From positions 1 to 52,985 of the forward strand of contig NZ_JAMXIB010000015.1 of assembly GCF_024006985.1 (NCBI RefSeq): a stretch of DNA of 52,985 bases, given 5' to 3'. A program made the translations under genes and the position numbers. Positions 46,682 to 52,985 of the stretch are shown piece after piece (the stretch's first letter is position 1; every line of letters starts with the position of its first letter). The notes under the pieces are model-generated. The model was not told the origin of the DNA. It searched no databases and saw nothing but the letters and a program-made list of their open reading frames with translations. The DNA is from Robiginitalea marina. GTDB lineage: Bacteria > Bacteroidota > Bacteroidia > Flavobacteriales > Flavobacteriaceae.

Positions 46682-46742
46682 GGGTGCGGGGTTCCTGCAG
46701 GAAATCAGGTTATCTTCGCAATGGGGAGGGGGTTGCACCCCC
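46682..46742 (+). repeat. G-rich interspersed repeat, copy B
   Basis: From GGGTGCGGGG to the C run it is 42/51 identical by hand alignment to the start of copy C (47696), and shares its core with copy A (20151). It contains TATCTTCG (46711-46718), ATGGGGAGGG and a hairpin GGGGG (46728-46732) with CCCCC (46738-46742). It lies in the gap between typA and the SDR gene. Confidence 0.7.
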
Positions 46743-46772
46743 TGCTGCCAGGGCAGCCAGATTCAACAACAT

Positions 46773-46810
46773 CCCCCAGGCCGCCTGCAGTTATGTAGGC
46801 GGCCGGGGGG
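46773..46810 (-). terminator. strong stem-loop downstream of the SDR gene, possible terminator
   Basis: GGCCGCCT at 46779-46786 pairs with AGGCGGCC at 46797-46804, and outer CCCCC (46773-46777) pairs with the G run ending at 46810. On the minus strand it lies 30 bases past the SDR stop. The following sequence (ATGTTGTTG) is only moderately T-rich, so termination is likely but not certain. Confidence 0.45.
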
Positions 46811-46840
46811 TTCATTCCATGCCCGGCGACTGCCTAAGGC

Positions 46841-47602
46841 CTATTTCGCCATCATCCCCCCGTCGATCACATAGGTATTTCCCGAAATATACCTGCTTTC
46901 GTCAGACGCGAGGAACAGGACGAGATCCGCAATTTCCCCCGCTTCGGCATAACGATTCAGTGGAATCATGGCTTCGAAGCCTTGTTTTGCCTTCCGGGTA
47001 TCTTCAGGAGAGACGTCGGCTTCAATCCTCTCCATCATCCCGGTATTGACCGGCCCCGGATGCACCGTGTTGACGCGTATTTTCCTGTCGGCAAATTCAA
47101 GGGCTGCCACCCGCATTATGCCGATAACGGCGTGCTTGCTGGTCACATACGCCCCCAACCCCTGCATGCCCTTCAGGCCTGCTACCGATGAGGTAATGAT
47201 AGCACTACCGCCTTCCGACATGGCTGGGAGCACGTGCTGGCACCCCAGCCAAACCCCCTTCACATTAACCGCCAGGACTTTATCAAAAAGCGCTTCCGGA
47301 TATTCGGCCATCGGGTAGGAGTTTCCCTCGATGCCGGCATTATTGAAAAACACATCGATCCGGCCAAAAGCATCCAGGGTCTCCTTTACATACTTCTTAA
47401 CCTGGTCGGAATCCGATACGTCGGCTACGCAATACGCCGTGTTCAACTTCCCTAACTCCTCCACGGTGGCCCGTAAAGCCTCCTCATTAACATCCACGAG
47501 CATTACCCGGGCACCTTCCCTCAGGAATATTGCTGCCGTCTCCCTGCCTATACCTGCGGCAGCCCCGGTAACAAGGGCCACCTTGTCATTTAACCTTTTC
47601 AT
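46841..47602 (-). CDS. short-chain dehydrogenase/reductase
   Basis: A 253-residue classical SDR oxidoreductase using NAD(P)(H). It has the TGxxxGIG cofactor motif (VTGAAAGIGRETA), an Asp in VMLVDVNEE that favours NAD, NNAGIEGN, and the catalytic Ser...YxxxK (IITSSVAGLKG...YVTSKHAV). The C-terminal RYISGNTYVIDGGMMAK is typical. The substrate is unknown; it resembles generic 3-oxoacyl-reductase or glucose-dehydrogenase-like SDRs. It stands alone between two direct copies of the G-rich repeat (B and C), with no promoter box I can support. Confidence 0.93.
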   Translation of the reverse strand: MKRLNDKVALVTGAAAGIGRETAAIFLREGARVMLVDVNEEALRATVEELGKLNTAYCVADVSDSDQVKKYVKETLDAFGRIDVFFNNAGIEGNSYPMAEYPEALFDKVLAVNVKGVWLGCQHVLPAMSEGGSAIITSSVAGLKGMQGLGAYVTSKHAVIGIMRVAALEFADRKIRVNTVHPGPVNTGMMERIEADVSPEDTRKAKQGFEAMIPLNRYAEAGEIADLVLFLASDESRYISGNTYVIDGGMMAK

Positions 47603-47695
47603 ATCTCACGTTTTAGAGGCCTTAATGTAGGTTGTGGGCGCAATTCTTGAAATGACCTGAATCAACTGGGAGATGAAGGCAGGAAGAAGGTTGAC

Positions 47696-47757
47696 GGGTG
47701 CGGGGTTTTTGCAGTAAACCTGATTATCTTAGATATGGGGAGGGGGGGCATGCCCCC
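47696..47757 (+). repeat. G-rich interspersed repeat, copy C
   Basis: Direct copy of B on the other side of the SDR gene. It contains TATCTTAG (47725-47732), ATGGGGAGGG and a perfect palindrome GGGGGCATGCCCCC (47744-47757). Confidence 0.7.
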
Positions 47758-47850
47758 AACCGGAATCATGAACAACAGGACAAAAAATCGCAAGCCCATC
47801 GTTTTTCAGGGTTTGGATTTCAAGATATTAAAAGCTCCCCCATTAGTTTC

Positions 47851-47858
47851 TATCTTTG
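47851..47858 (+). promoter_or_regulatory. -7 element of kdsA
   Basis: TATCTTTG, exact TAnnTTTG, 15 bases before the kdsA ATG, which makes any longer kdsA start unlikely. Confidence 0.55.
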
Positions 47859-47873
47859 CGAAAACTTTATGAA

Positions 47874-48692
47874 ATGGACCTTTCCGCCATCCCGCAATTA
47901 AAATATACTGCTGAAAAGAATTTTTTCCTGCTGGCCGGGCCCTGCGCCATTGAGGGGGAGGCCATGGCAATGCAGATTGCCGAAACCGTAACCGGCATCG
48001 CAGACCGCCTTAAAATCCCCTATATTTTCAAAGGCAGCTTTAAAAAGGCCAATCGCAGCAGGGTGGATTCCTTCACCGGGATCGGCGACGAAAAGGCCCT
48101 GCGTATCTTGAAAAAAGTATCGGAACACTTCGGGGTGCCCACGGTTACCGATATCCATGAGATCGACGATGCGGCCATGGCTGCAGAGTACGTGGATGTA
48201 CTCCAGATCCCGGCCTTCCTGGTCCGGCAGACCGACCTGGTGGTGGCAGCGGCCAATACGGGCAAGGTGGTTAACCTGAAAAAAGGACAATTCATGAGCC
48301 CGGAGAGCATGAAGCACGCCGTGGCCAAGGTAACCGACTCCGGCAATTCGCAGGTCCTGATCACTGACCGGGGGACCATGTTCGGATACCAGGACCTGAT
48401 CGTCGATTTCCGGGGGGTCCCGGTAATGAAGCAATTTGCGCCGGTGGTCCTCGATGTCACCCATTCCCTCCAACAGCCCAACCAGGCTTCAGGGGTTACC
48501 GGGGGGCGTCCGGAACTGATCGAAACCATTGCCCGGGCGGGGATTGCCACCGGGGTTGACGGAATCTTTATCGAAACCCATTTTGACCCGGCCAGCGCCA
48601 AAAGCGACGGGGCCAACATGCTGCCCCTCGACCAGCTCGAAAGGCTGCTCACCCGCCTGACCGCCCTGCGGCAAACGGTTAACGATTTCTGA
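47874..48692 (+). CDS. kdsA: 3-deoxy-8-phosphooctulonate synthase (KDO-8-P synthase)
   Basis: Condenses arabinose-5-phosphate with phosphoenolpyruvate to form KDO-8-phosphate for lipopolysaccharide. At 272 residues it has normal length. Conserved pieces: LAGPCAIEGEAMAMQIAE, FKGSFKKANRSRVDSFTG, VPTVTDIHE, QIPAFLVRQTDL, KKGQFMSPESM, DRGTMFGYQDLIVDFRG and FDVTHS-like VLDVTHSLQQPN. I start at ATG 47874 (MDLSAIPQ), directly after an exact promoter box. It implies LPS with a KDO core in this organism. Confidence 0.97.
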   Translation: MDLSAIPQLKYTAEKNFFLLAGPCAIEGEAMAMQIAETVTGIADRLKIPYIFKGSFKKANRSRVDSFTGIGDEKALRILKKVSEHFGVPTVTDIHEIDDAAMAAEYVDVLQIPAFLVRQTDLVVAAANTGKVVNLKKGQFMSPESMKHAVAKVTDSGNSQVLITDRGTMFGYQDLIVDFRGVPVMKQFAPVVLDVTHSLQQPNQASGVTGGRPELIETIARAGIATGVDGIFIETHFDPASAKSDGANMLPLDQLERLLTRLTALRQTVNDF

Positions 48693-48696
48693 GGTT

Positions 48697-49062
48697 TCAG
48701 GCATGTTTTTTCCAGGGTCGGGACTGTACCCCGACAGCTTCCCCGAGCACTTCAATAAGCACCCCGGGGTCTATGTCTTCCGGGCGCCGATAGCGCAGGG
48801 ACTTCACGGCTTTGCGGCCGCGGCATTCCATTAATTCCGTATGCCGGGTAAGCCAGGCTCCCCGGTAGAATCCAAGATCCACATAGTCACGGGACTGGTT
48901 CAGGTAGCAAAAGGGGCTTCCGTGGAGGTAATAAAAAGGGATGCGGTATTTGAACTTCAGGGTTGCCCCGGGCACGCCCTGCTCAATAAGCACCTGCAAT
49001 TGGAGCAAAAGGGTGCGGAAGGGCTCTTGTTGCCCGAGGATATAGGCTTCGGCTGGGTTCAT
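48697..49062 (-). CDS. DUF1801 domain protein
   Basis: A 121-residue protein of the DUF1801 (YdhG-like) family: NPAEAYILGQQEPFRTLLLQL near the start, TLKFKYRIPFYYLHGSPFCYLN and DYVDLGFYRGAWL, rich in Tyr, with a basic C-terminus. The family is small and its function is not established. Its ATG directly follows the TAG of the small gene upstream (TAGATG), so the two are translationally coupled. Its stop lies 4 bases from the convergent kdsA stop. Confidence 0.88.
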   Translation of the reverse strand: MNPAEAYILGQQEPFRTLLLQLQVLIEQGVPGATLKFKYRIPFYYLHGSPFCYLNQSRDYVDLGFYRGAWLTRHTELMECRGRKAVKSLRYRRPEDIDPGVLIEVLGEAVGVQSRPWKKHA

Positions 49063-49326
49063 CTAGCAACAGTCTGTACTGATCTCCCGTTGGAAATCAA
49101 CACAAAGCAACCGGGTGTACCGCTCGGGGGTTTGATCCGAGATCCGGATTTCGCGCTGCACCATATCCACTTCAAAATGGAAGCATGAAAAGTCCTCACA
49201 ACAGTCCATCCCCAGCCGGTCCATCAAAAACCGGGTAATCCTGGGCCTGAGCCGGTATTCCAGGTCGATGAGGAACCTTTGGTCTGCCCGCTGCTGCCCT
49301 TCTTGAAAAATCCAGTGAAAATGCAA
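49063..49326 (-). CDS. small protein of unknown function coupled to DUF1801
   Basis: An 87-residue protein I do not recognise. It is soluble-looking, charged and carries an unusual set of Cys: DCCEDFSCFHFEVD in the middle and STDCC at the very end. A basic helix (LRPRITRFLMDRLGMD) precedes them. The frame stops exactly where the DUF1801 gene starts (TAGATG), a strong sign that it is a real, coupled gene. The Cys pairs could bind a metal; that is a guess. Confidence 0.6.
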   Translation of the reverse strand: MHFHWIFQEGQQRADQRFLIDLEYRLRPRITRFLMDRLGMDCCEDFSCFHFEVDMVQREIRISDQTPERYTRLLCVDFQREISTDCC

Positions 49327-49474
49327 GTCAATACAATAAATAGCCCGATAAGATAGTAAAATTCATTTCATGTATCTCAAGGGAACCATTTTTTTGCCCC
49401 CACGGGGGTGGACTTTGTTTGGCGGGGAAACCATTTCTTAATGCCAAATTTCCATCCATGTCAATCCAGGGGCT

Positions 49475-49482
49475 TATTTTTG
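49475..49482 (+). promoter_or_regulatory. -7 element of the PHP phosphoesterase gene
   Basis: TATTTTTG, exact TAnnTTTG, 19 bases before the ATG at 49502. No TTG at the usual distance. Confidence 0.45.
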
Positions 49483-49501
49483 AGATTCTAAACACCAACC
49501 C

Positions 49502-50644
49502 ATGCCGCGTTTCTTCTTGCCCTACCTGGGCCTTTGCGCCCTGCTGCTGTTGCCTATCGCAGGCTTTTCCCAGGCACATACCCACCAGGCGGCCACGCCT
49601 GTTGAATTCCCGGACATCCCCGGGTACCTTACCCTGACCACTGACCTCCACCAGCACACGGTGTTCTCCGATGGGAGCGTTTGGCCCGACATCCGGGTCA
49701 TGGAGGCCCTCAGGGAAGGCCTGGATGCCATCTCTCTGACCGAACACCTCGAATACCAGCCGCACCAGGCCGATATCCCCCACCCCGACAGGAACCGTTC
49801 TTTCGAAATCGCGATGGAGGAAGCCCGCGACCACGAGCTGATCCTCATCCACGGGTCTGAAATCACCCGAAGCGCCCCCATGGGGCATAGCAATGCCATA
49901 TTTATCACCGACGCCAATGCCCTTCTGGCCGGGGCCCCGGAGGTCCCGTTCCGGGAAGCCAAGAATCAGGGGGCCTTTATATTTTGGAACCACCCGGCCT
50001 GGTACGCCCAGAGTCCGCAGGGGAATCCGGTTTTAAGCGATTTCCAGAAAGCGCGCATCCGCGACGGGGAACTGCACGGGATCGAGGTAATCAATACCAC
50101 CGATTATTCGGAAGAAGCCCTGGAACTTGCCCTGAAAGAAGGCCTCACAATCCTGGGAACCAGCGACATCCATGGCCTTATCGACTGGGACTATACAGAA
50201 AAAGGGAACCACCGGCCCATCACCCTGGTCTTCGCCAAAGCACGGGATGCGGAGAGCCTGAAGGAAGCCTTGTTTGCCAAACGCACCGTAGCCGTATACA
50301 ACGGGTTATGGGTCGGCAGGGAAGAATGGCTCCAGCCCCTGCTCCGGGCCAGCGTGAGCATAAAGGAAGCCGGGTACCTCCCGGGGTCGCAGATCCTGAA
50401 AATCGTGCTGGAAAACCAGACCAGTTCAGACCTCCTCTTTGAGAACACCATGCCGTACACGTTTTACAGCAGCTCCCCTGTTTTTGAAATTCCTTCCCGG
50501 GGAACCTATACCCTGCAGGTGAAAACATTGGAAATCAGGGATTCCCTGGAATTGCAGCTAAAGGCCCTGGGGGCCTATACGGCCCCTAAGGAACACCCGG
50601 TAATTTCCTGGAAAGTGGTGGTCCCCGCCCATCCGGGGAATTAA
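49502..50644 (+). CDS. secreted PHP-domain phosphoesterase (Sb-PDE-like)
   Basis: A 380-residue exported metal-dependent phosphoesterase. It has a signal peptide (MPRFFLPYLGLCALLLLPIAGFSQ) and a PHP domain with the metal-binding motifs DLHQHTVFSDGS, LTEHLEY, HGSEITR, FWNHPAWY and GTSDIHG (about 48-240). The C-terminal third (about 270-380) is beta-rich and probably an accessory domain. Proteins annotated as Sb-PDE family phosphodiesterases in Bacteroidota have this layout. It may hydrolyse phosphodiesters or phosphate esters in the periplasm to obtain phosphate; the substrate is unproven. Its TAA overlaps the stop of the convergent dehydrogenase gene (TTAA at 50641-50644). Confidence 0.88.
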   Translation: MPRFFLPYLGLCALLLLPIAGFSQAHTHQAATPVEFPDIPGYLTLTTDLHQHTVFSDGSVWPDIRVMEALREGLDAISLTEHLEYQPHQADIPHPDRNRSFEIAMEEARDHELILIHGSEITRSAPMGHSNAIFITDANALLAGAPEVPFREAKNQGAFIFWNHPAWYAQSPQGNPVLSDFQKARIRDGELHGIEVINTTDYSEEALELALKEGLTILGTSDIHGLIDWDYTEKGNHRPITLVFAKARDAESLKEALFAKRTVAVYNGLWVGREEWLQPLLRASVSIKEAGYLPGSQILKIVLENQTSSDLLFENTMPYTFYSSSPVFEIPSRGTYTLQVKTLEIRDSLELQLKALGAYTAPKEHPVISWKVVVPAHPGN

Positions 50645-51846
50645 GCCTTACCGTCTACATAGTCCTGCAGGTAGGCATAGCGGGGGGTGAGCTTCCCATC
50701 GCAGGTCATCCGCGCCCGCTCCAGGATCCCTTCCGAATCCCCATCGAAGAAGGCAGGGATCACATGCCTGTAAAACGCCTCCCCGAACCCTTCGCTGGCA
50801 TCACGGGGCAATTCCGCCGGCAGGTTGTCCACCGCCATAACGGCAATGGCATTGGGATGTTTGAAATCCGTCTCCTTTTCGGTTACAGGATCATACCCAT
50901 AGACCGGGTCGGCAATGGTGGAAGCCCTAAGGGTAGTGGCCACCGGGCCGTCGATATCGCAGCTGATATCTGCCACCACCCGGATGCGGAAATCGGGGTG
51001 GCGCGCATCTTCCCGGGTAAAAAGGTAAGGCGCCCCCTCCCCGTAAAAGTGCCCAGCAATAAAGAGGTCCGTAACGCGGGCAAACCGGAAAAAATCGGAC
51101 TGGTAGGCTTCCGGGTGTGCGATGAAATCCTCCCTGCTGCCGCGCACCCCGTCTTTGCGCTTGTTGTAATGGGAGGCGTCGATCTGGCAGTAAACCGGGT
51201 GGTCAAATCCCCGGTGGAGGTAGTCTGCCACGGAAACCCGTTCCAACCCCATGCCATCGAGCATTTCCCGGGCCCCGCTGCCGACGCGGCCTTTACCTGT
51301 CAGCAGGATTTTGATCGGGGGGAGGTCCAGGGTGTTGAGTTCTTTTAGCAAGGCTTCCTGATCGGTAAGGGTGGAGGCTTTGGGAAGGCTGTAATCCCCT
51401 GTTTTGAGCCCATAGGCCCTAAATCCGTTGTAGGCCCCAACAATCCCCGCATACCTGCCGAACGCCACCAGGCGTTGCCCCCTGGGGTTAGTCAGCACTT
51501 CGTGGTCGTAAAGCTCGATGCGGTGTTCCAGGATGGCCCGGAGCAACTCCCGGTTGTAGGGTTGTTTTTTGATCGTATGGGAAAAAAAGAAATATTTCTT
51601 GTTGGGTATCAGGGCAGAAACCGGAACCTCCTTCACCCCCAGCAAGACATCGCATTCGCCCATATCTTCCACTACGGGAATCCCCGCTTCGCGATATTCC
51701 GAATCCGTGAATACGCGGATCGGGGATGCCTCGGCCGCGATTTCGGCCTGCGGAAATTTAGCCACGACTTTTTGGCAGGTCGCGGGCGATAGTACTACCC
51801 GGTGGTCCGGGGGGGTCTTGCGTTCCCTGATCAATCCGAATTTCAT
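50641..51846 (-). CDS. saccharopine dehydrogenase-like NAD(P) oxidoreductase
   Basis: A 401-residue protein of the alanine dehydrogenase/PNT and lysine-forming saccharopine dehydrogenase superfamily. The N-terminal domain shows FGLIRERKTPPDHRVVLSP, with the conserved Lys/Arg of this superfamily; a central region has KILLTGKGRVGSGAREML, a Rossmann-type nucleotide loop with an unusual GKGRVGSG; later ADISCDIDGPVATT and VMAVDNLPAELPRDAS match saccharopine dehydrogenases of Bacteroidota. It probably acts in lysine metabolism, but other amino-acid dehydrogenase roles are possible. A near-consensus TATTTTAG lies upstream (complement of 51872-51879). The stop overlaps the convergent PHP gene. Confidence 0.85.
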   Translation of the reverse strand: MKFGLIRERKTPPDHRVVLSPATCQKVVAKFPQAEIAAEASPIRVFTDSEYREAGIPVVEDMGECDVLLGVKEVPVSALIPNKKYFFFSHTIKKQPYNRELLRAILEHRIELYDHEVLTNPRGQRLVAFGRYAGIVGAYNGFRAYGLKTGDYSLPKASTLTDQEALLKELNTLDLPPIKILLTGKGRVGSGAREMLDGMGLERVSVADYLHRGFDHPVYCQIDASHYNKRKDGVRGSREDFIAHPEAYQSDFFRFARVTDLFIAGHFYGEGAPYLFTREDARHPDFRIRVVADISCDIDGPVATTLRASTIADPVYGYDPVTEKETDFKHPNAIAVMAVDNLPAELPRDASEGFGEAFYRHVIPAFFDGDSEGILERARMTCDGKLTPRYAYLQDYVDGKA

Positions 51847-51952
51847 CAGCAGGTTTGGTATGAAATTTGCGCTAAAATAGGCGGAATTGAAAGGGTATGC
51901 AAATCCATGGGCCCCGGGGTACTTCCCCGGTCACGCCTGGCGAAAAAAATGG

Positions 51953-52038
51953 TATCTTTGCAACCCCGTCCGCCAAAGCCTTGCAAAGGCGGACCTGATC
52001 CTGTAAAAGGCAATAGCCGAAATGGCAGGAACGATCTT
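51953..52038 (+). promoter_or_regulatory. promoter and leader region upstream of ssrA
   Basis: TATCTTTG (51953-51960) exactly matches TAnnTTTG. It is followed by a hairpin GTCCGCC (51968-51974) with GGCGGAC (51988-51994). A second box, GATCTTTG (52031-52038, one mismatch), lies 10 bases before the tmRNA 5' end, the right place for direct initiation. Which box drives ssrA is not clear. Confidence 0.45.
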
Positions 52039-52047
52039 TGAAACTCT

Positions 52048-52444
52048 GGGGCCGACTGGTTTTGACAGCGAGACCAATGGCGATGTAAGCATGCCGAGCG
52101 CTGGGATACAGCTCGTTAATCTCATGACTCAACCTTTTTAGATGGCGAGTCTAACTACGCTTTAGCTGCCTAATTGACTGAATTACAGTAAGTCATGGCG
52201 TTTTCCTGCAAGGCGGGAAGGCTAAATGTCCCCGGGTAGCCCTTGTTGGCGGCGACCCACAAGGGGGCACCATAAAAGTCAACATAGTACCGATGTAGCT
52301 TCGGCAACGGTATAAAACCAAAGAAGCTAAGTGCGCAATAGGCGGTTTTTGGTCAGTTGCGCGCCGACAACCAATCAAAAACTAAGCATGTAGAAAGCAT
52401 TGTTATTGCTTGTTTGGACGAGGGTTCGAATCCCTCCGGCTCCA
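52048..52444 (+). ncRNA. ssrA: tmRNA (trans-translation RNA)
   Basis: Rescues ribosomes stalled on broken mRNAs by tagging the nascent peptide. The 5' end GGGGCCG (52048-52054) pairs with CGGCTCC (52437-52443) as the acceptor stem, discriminator A at 52444, and the T arm reads GGGTTCGAATCCC. The tag reading frame is at 52144-52173: Gly-Glu-Ser-Asn-Tyr-Ala-Leu-Ala-Ala then TAA, a typical Bacteroidota tag with the ALAA degron. The genomic 3' end continues CGA, so CCA is not encoded and must be added after processing. The length of 397 bases is normal. Confidence 0.96.
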
Positions 52445-52455
52445 CGATCAAACCC

Positions 52456-52490
52456 AAACCCCGCCGGGTTCCCGGCGGGGTTTCGTGTTT
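52456..52490 (+). terminator. intrinsic terminator of ssrA
   Basis: A 13-bp perfect stem (AAACCCCGCCGGG at 52456-52468 with CCCGGCGGGGTTT at 52471-52483) followed by CGTGTTTT, 11 bases after the tmRNA end. Confidence 0.85.
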
Positions 52491-52535
52491 TCTGGGAACG
52501 CATCGAGCTCGCTCGAATGCGTGGACAGGAAACGC

Positions 52536-52626
52536 GAAACCGCCCTGGCGCAGCCGGGGCAGGGTTTGGGTTTGCAGGACGGGATCTTCAGGGATCACCG
52601 AAGCGCCGAAGGCGGAGAGGTAATCC
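52536..52626 (+). repeat. ssrA-downstream repeat, unit R1
   Basis: 91 bases, from GAAACCGCCCTGG to GAGGTAATCC. It differs from R2 and R3 in the first hairpin (CCCTGGC gca GCCGGGG, which still pairs through a T-G pair), at GGGATCTTCA versus GGGAGCGCAA, and at two single bases near the end. The preceding box at 52511-52535 is shared with R3. Confidence 0.75.
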
Positions 52627-52734
52627 CGTTTTCAGCAGGCCCAACCGCCAAATTGGAAAATGGCCTGCATGGTTAGGGGGTTGCCATTCCTGGCAACCGC
52701 GTCAAGCTTGCTTGTTCGCGGGGACCAGGGGCAT

Positions 52735-52825
52735 GAAACCGCCCTGGCTGCGCCAGGGCAGGGTTTGGGTTTGCAGGACGGGAGCGCAAGGGATCACCGA
52801 AACGCCGAAGGCGGTGAGGTAATCC
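52735..52825 (+). repeat. ssrA-downstream repeat, unit R2
   Basis: 91 bases with a perfect hairpin GCCCTGGC tgc GCCAGGGC and a second one TCAC...CGCC gaa GGCG...GTGA. The first 80 bases are identical to R3. Its upstream flank is only a diverged version of the box before R1 and R3. Confidence 0.8.
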
Positions 52826-52905
52826 ATCACGTGGCTTTTTTCGTTACGCCTCCGGGATTCGAAGGCCAGCGCGCCAGCTTGCTCGAATGCGTGGACAGGA
52901 AACGC

Positions 52906-52985
52906 GAAACCGCCCTGGCTGCGCCAGGGCAGGGTTTGGGTTTGCAGGACGGGAGCGCAAGGGATCACCGAAACGCCGAAGGCGG
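52906..52985 (+). repeat. ssrA-downstream repeat, unit R3 (cut by window end)
   Basis: The 80 visible bases are identical to the first 80 of R2. The 25 bases before it (52881-52905) match those before R1. The array probably continues beyond the window. Confidence 0.8.

Larger units (their letters stand above)
52491..52985. other. noncoding stretch downstream of ssrA, filled by an imperfect repeat array
   Basis: No supported gene. Open frames on both strands read through the repeats, but their translations are compositionally odd and differ in frame from copy to copy. The stretch consists mainly of three copies of a structured 91-base repeat, two of them preceded by a shared 25-base box (GCTCGAATGCGTGG...), with unique GC-rich spacers. 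It continues past the window end. Confidence 0.6.

Noticed and set aside
46615-47049. 144-residue plus-strand frame across repeat copy B into the SDR gene
   Set aside because: It overlaps the SDR gene antisense, and its first part is only the repeat in translation; similarity to the frame over copy C reflects DNA repeat identity.
52702-52968. 88-residue minus-strand frame repeating the same ~15-residue segment twice
   Set aside because: It simply reads through repeat units R2 and R3; the neighbouring unit R1 is read differently, and no start context supports it.
52491-52985. CRISPR array
   Set aside because: The repeats are about 91 bases, few, imperfect and internally structured, spacers are long, and no cas gene is in the window.

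Overview
The window looks like a chromosomal segment of a GC-rich member of the Flavobacteriaceae (Bacteroidota); a Robiginitalea-like marine flavobacterium is my best guess from gene content and base composition, but this is inference. Supporting signs are a single-chain SecD-SecF fusion, Rho with a long disordered insert, two proteins with the type IX secretion (gliding-motility type) C-terminal domain, DUF4293, DUF2911 and FadL/OmpP1-type proteins, a tmRNA tag reading GESNYALAA, starts mostly without Shine-Dalgarno sequences, and many promoters of the Bacteroidota type (TAnnTTTG at -7, sometimes TTG at -33).

Layout. 1-1908: end of a sensor histidine kinase, a lone receiver, and a receiver-adenylate cyclase fusion. 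2014-5904: DUF4293 protein, Rho, a lipoprotein and a 7-TM protein. 5952-8016 (minus): rpsT, two tRNA-Glu genes, proS. 8113-11002: a Trp/Gly-repeat lipoprotein and a FadL-like porin. 11049-14381 (minus): two paralogous type IX cargo proteins. 14518-16687: folE and cysS. 16688-19758: an AraC regulator divergent from aldehyde dehydrogenase plus DUF779. 19814-22713: yidD, lgt, a DUF192 lipoprotein and an alpha/beta hydrolase. 22714-23698 (minus): DUF2892 protein, a possible 33-aa membrane peptide and a Crp/Fnr regulator. 23771-25054: a double ABC ATPase. 25111-31885 is mostly minus (secDF, mdh, gyrB) with one small plus-strand lipoprotein. 32122-36106: an SLC13 transporter, asnB (minus) and a DUF2911 protein. 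36242-42286 (minus): an envelope cluster (OmpA-like, TonB-receptor-like barrel, 1005-aa TPR protein), divergent from ftsE, a membrane-NUDIX fusion and polyphosphate glucokinase. 44772-47602 (minus): typA and an SDR. 47874-51846: kdsA, DUF1801 plus a small partner, a PHP phosphoesterase and a saccharopine-dehydrogenase-like enzyme. 52048-52985: ssrA followed by an imperfect repeat array.

Most of the content is core housekeeping (translation, replication, secretion, lipoprotein and LPS synthesis). The non-routine signals are: a three-copy G-rich interspersed repeat, two copies of which flank the SDR gene; a repeat array downstream of ssrA; interleaved inverted repeats ahead of the aldehyde dehydrogenase; convergent gene pairs whose stop codons abut or overlap; and a few unusual proteins. 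I did not find a CRISPR array, a complete insertion sequence, a prophage or a recognisable defence system.
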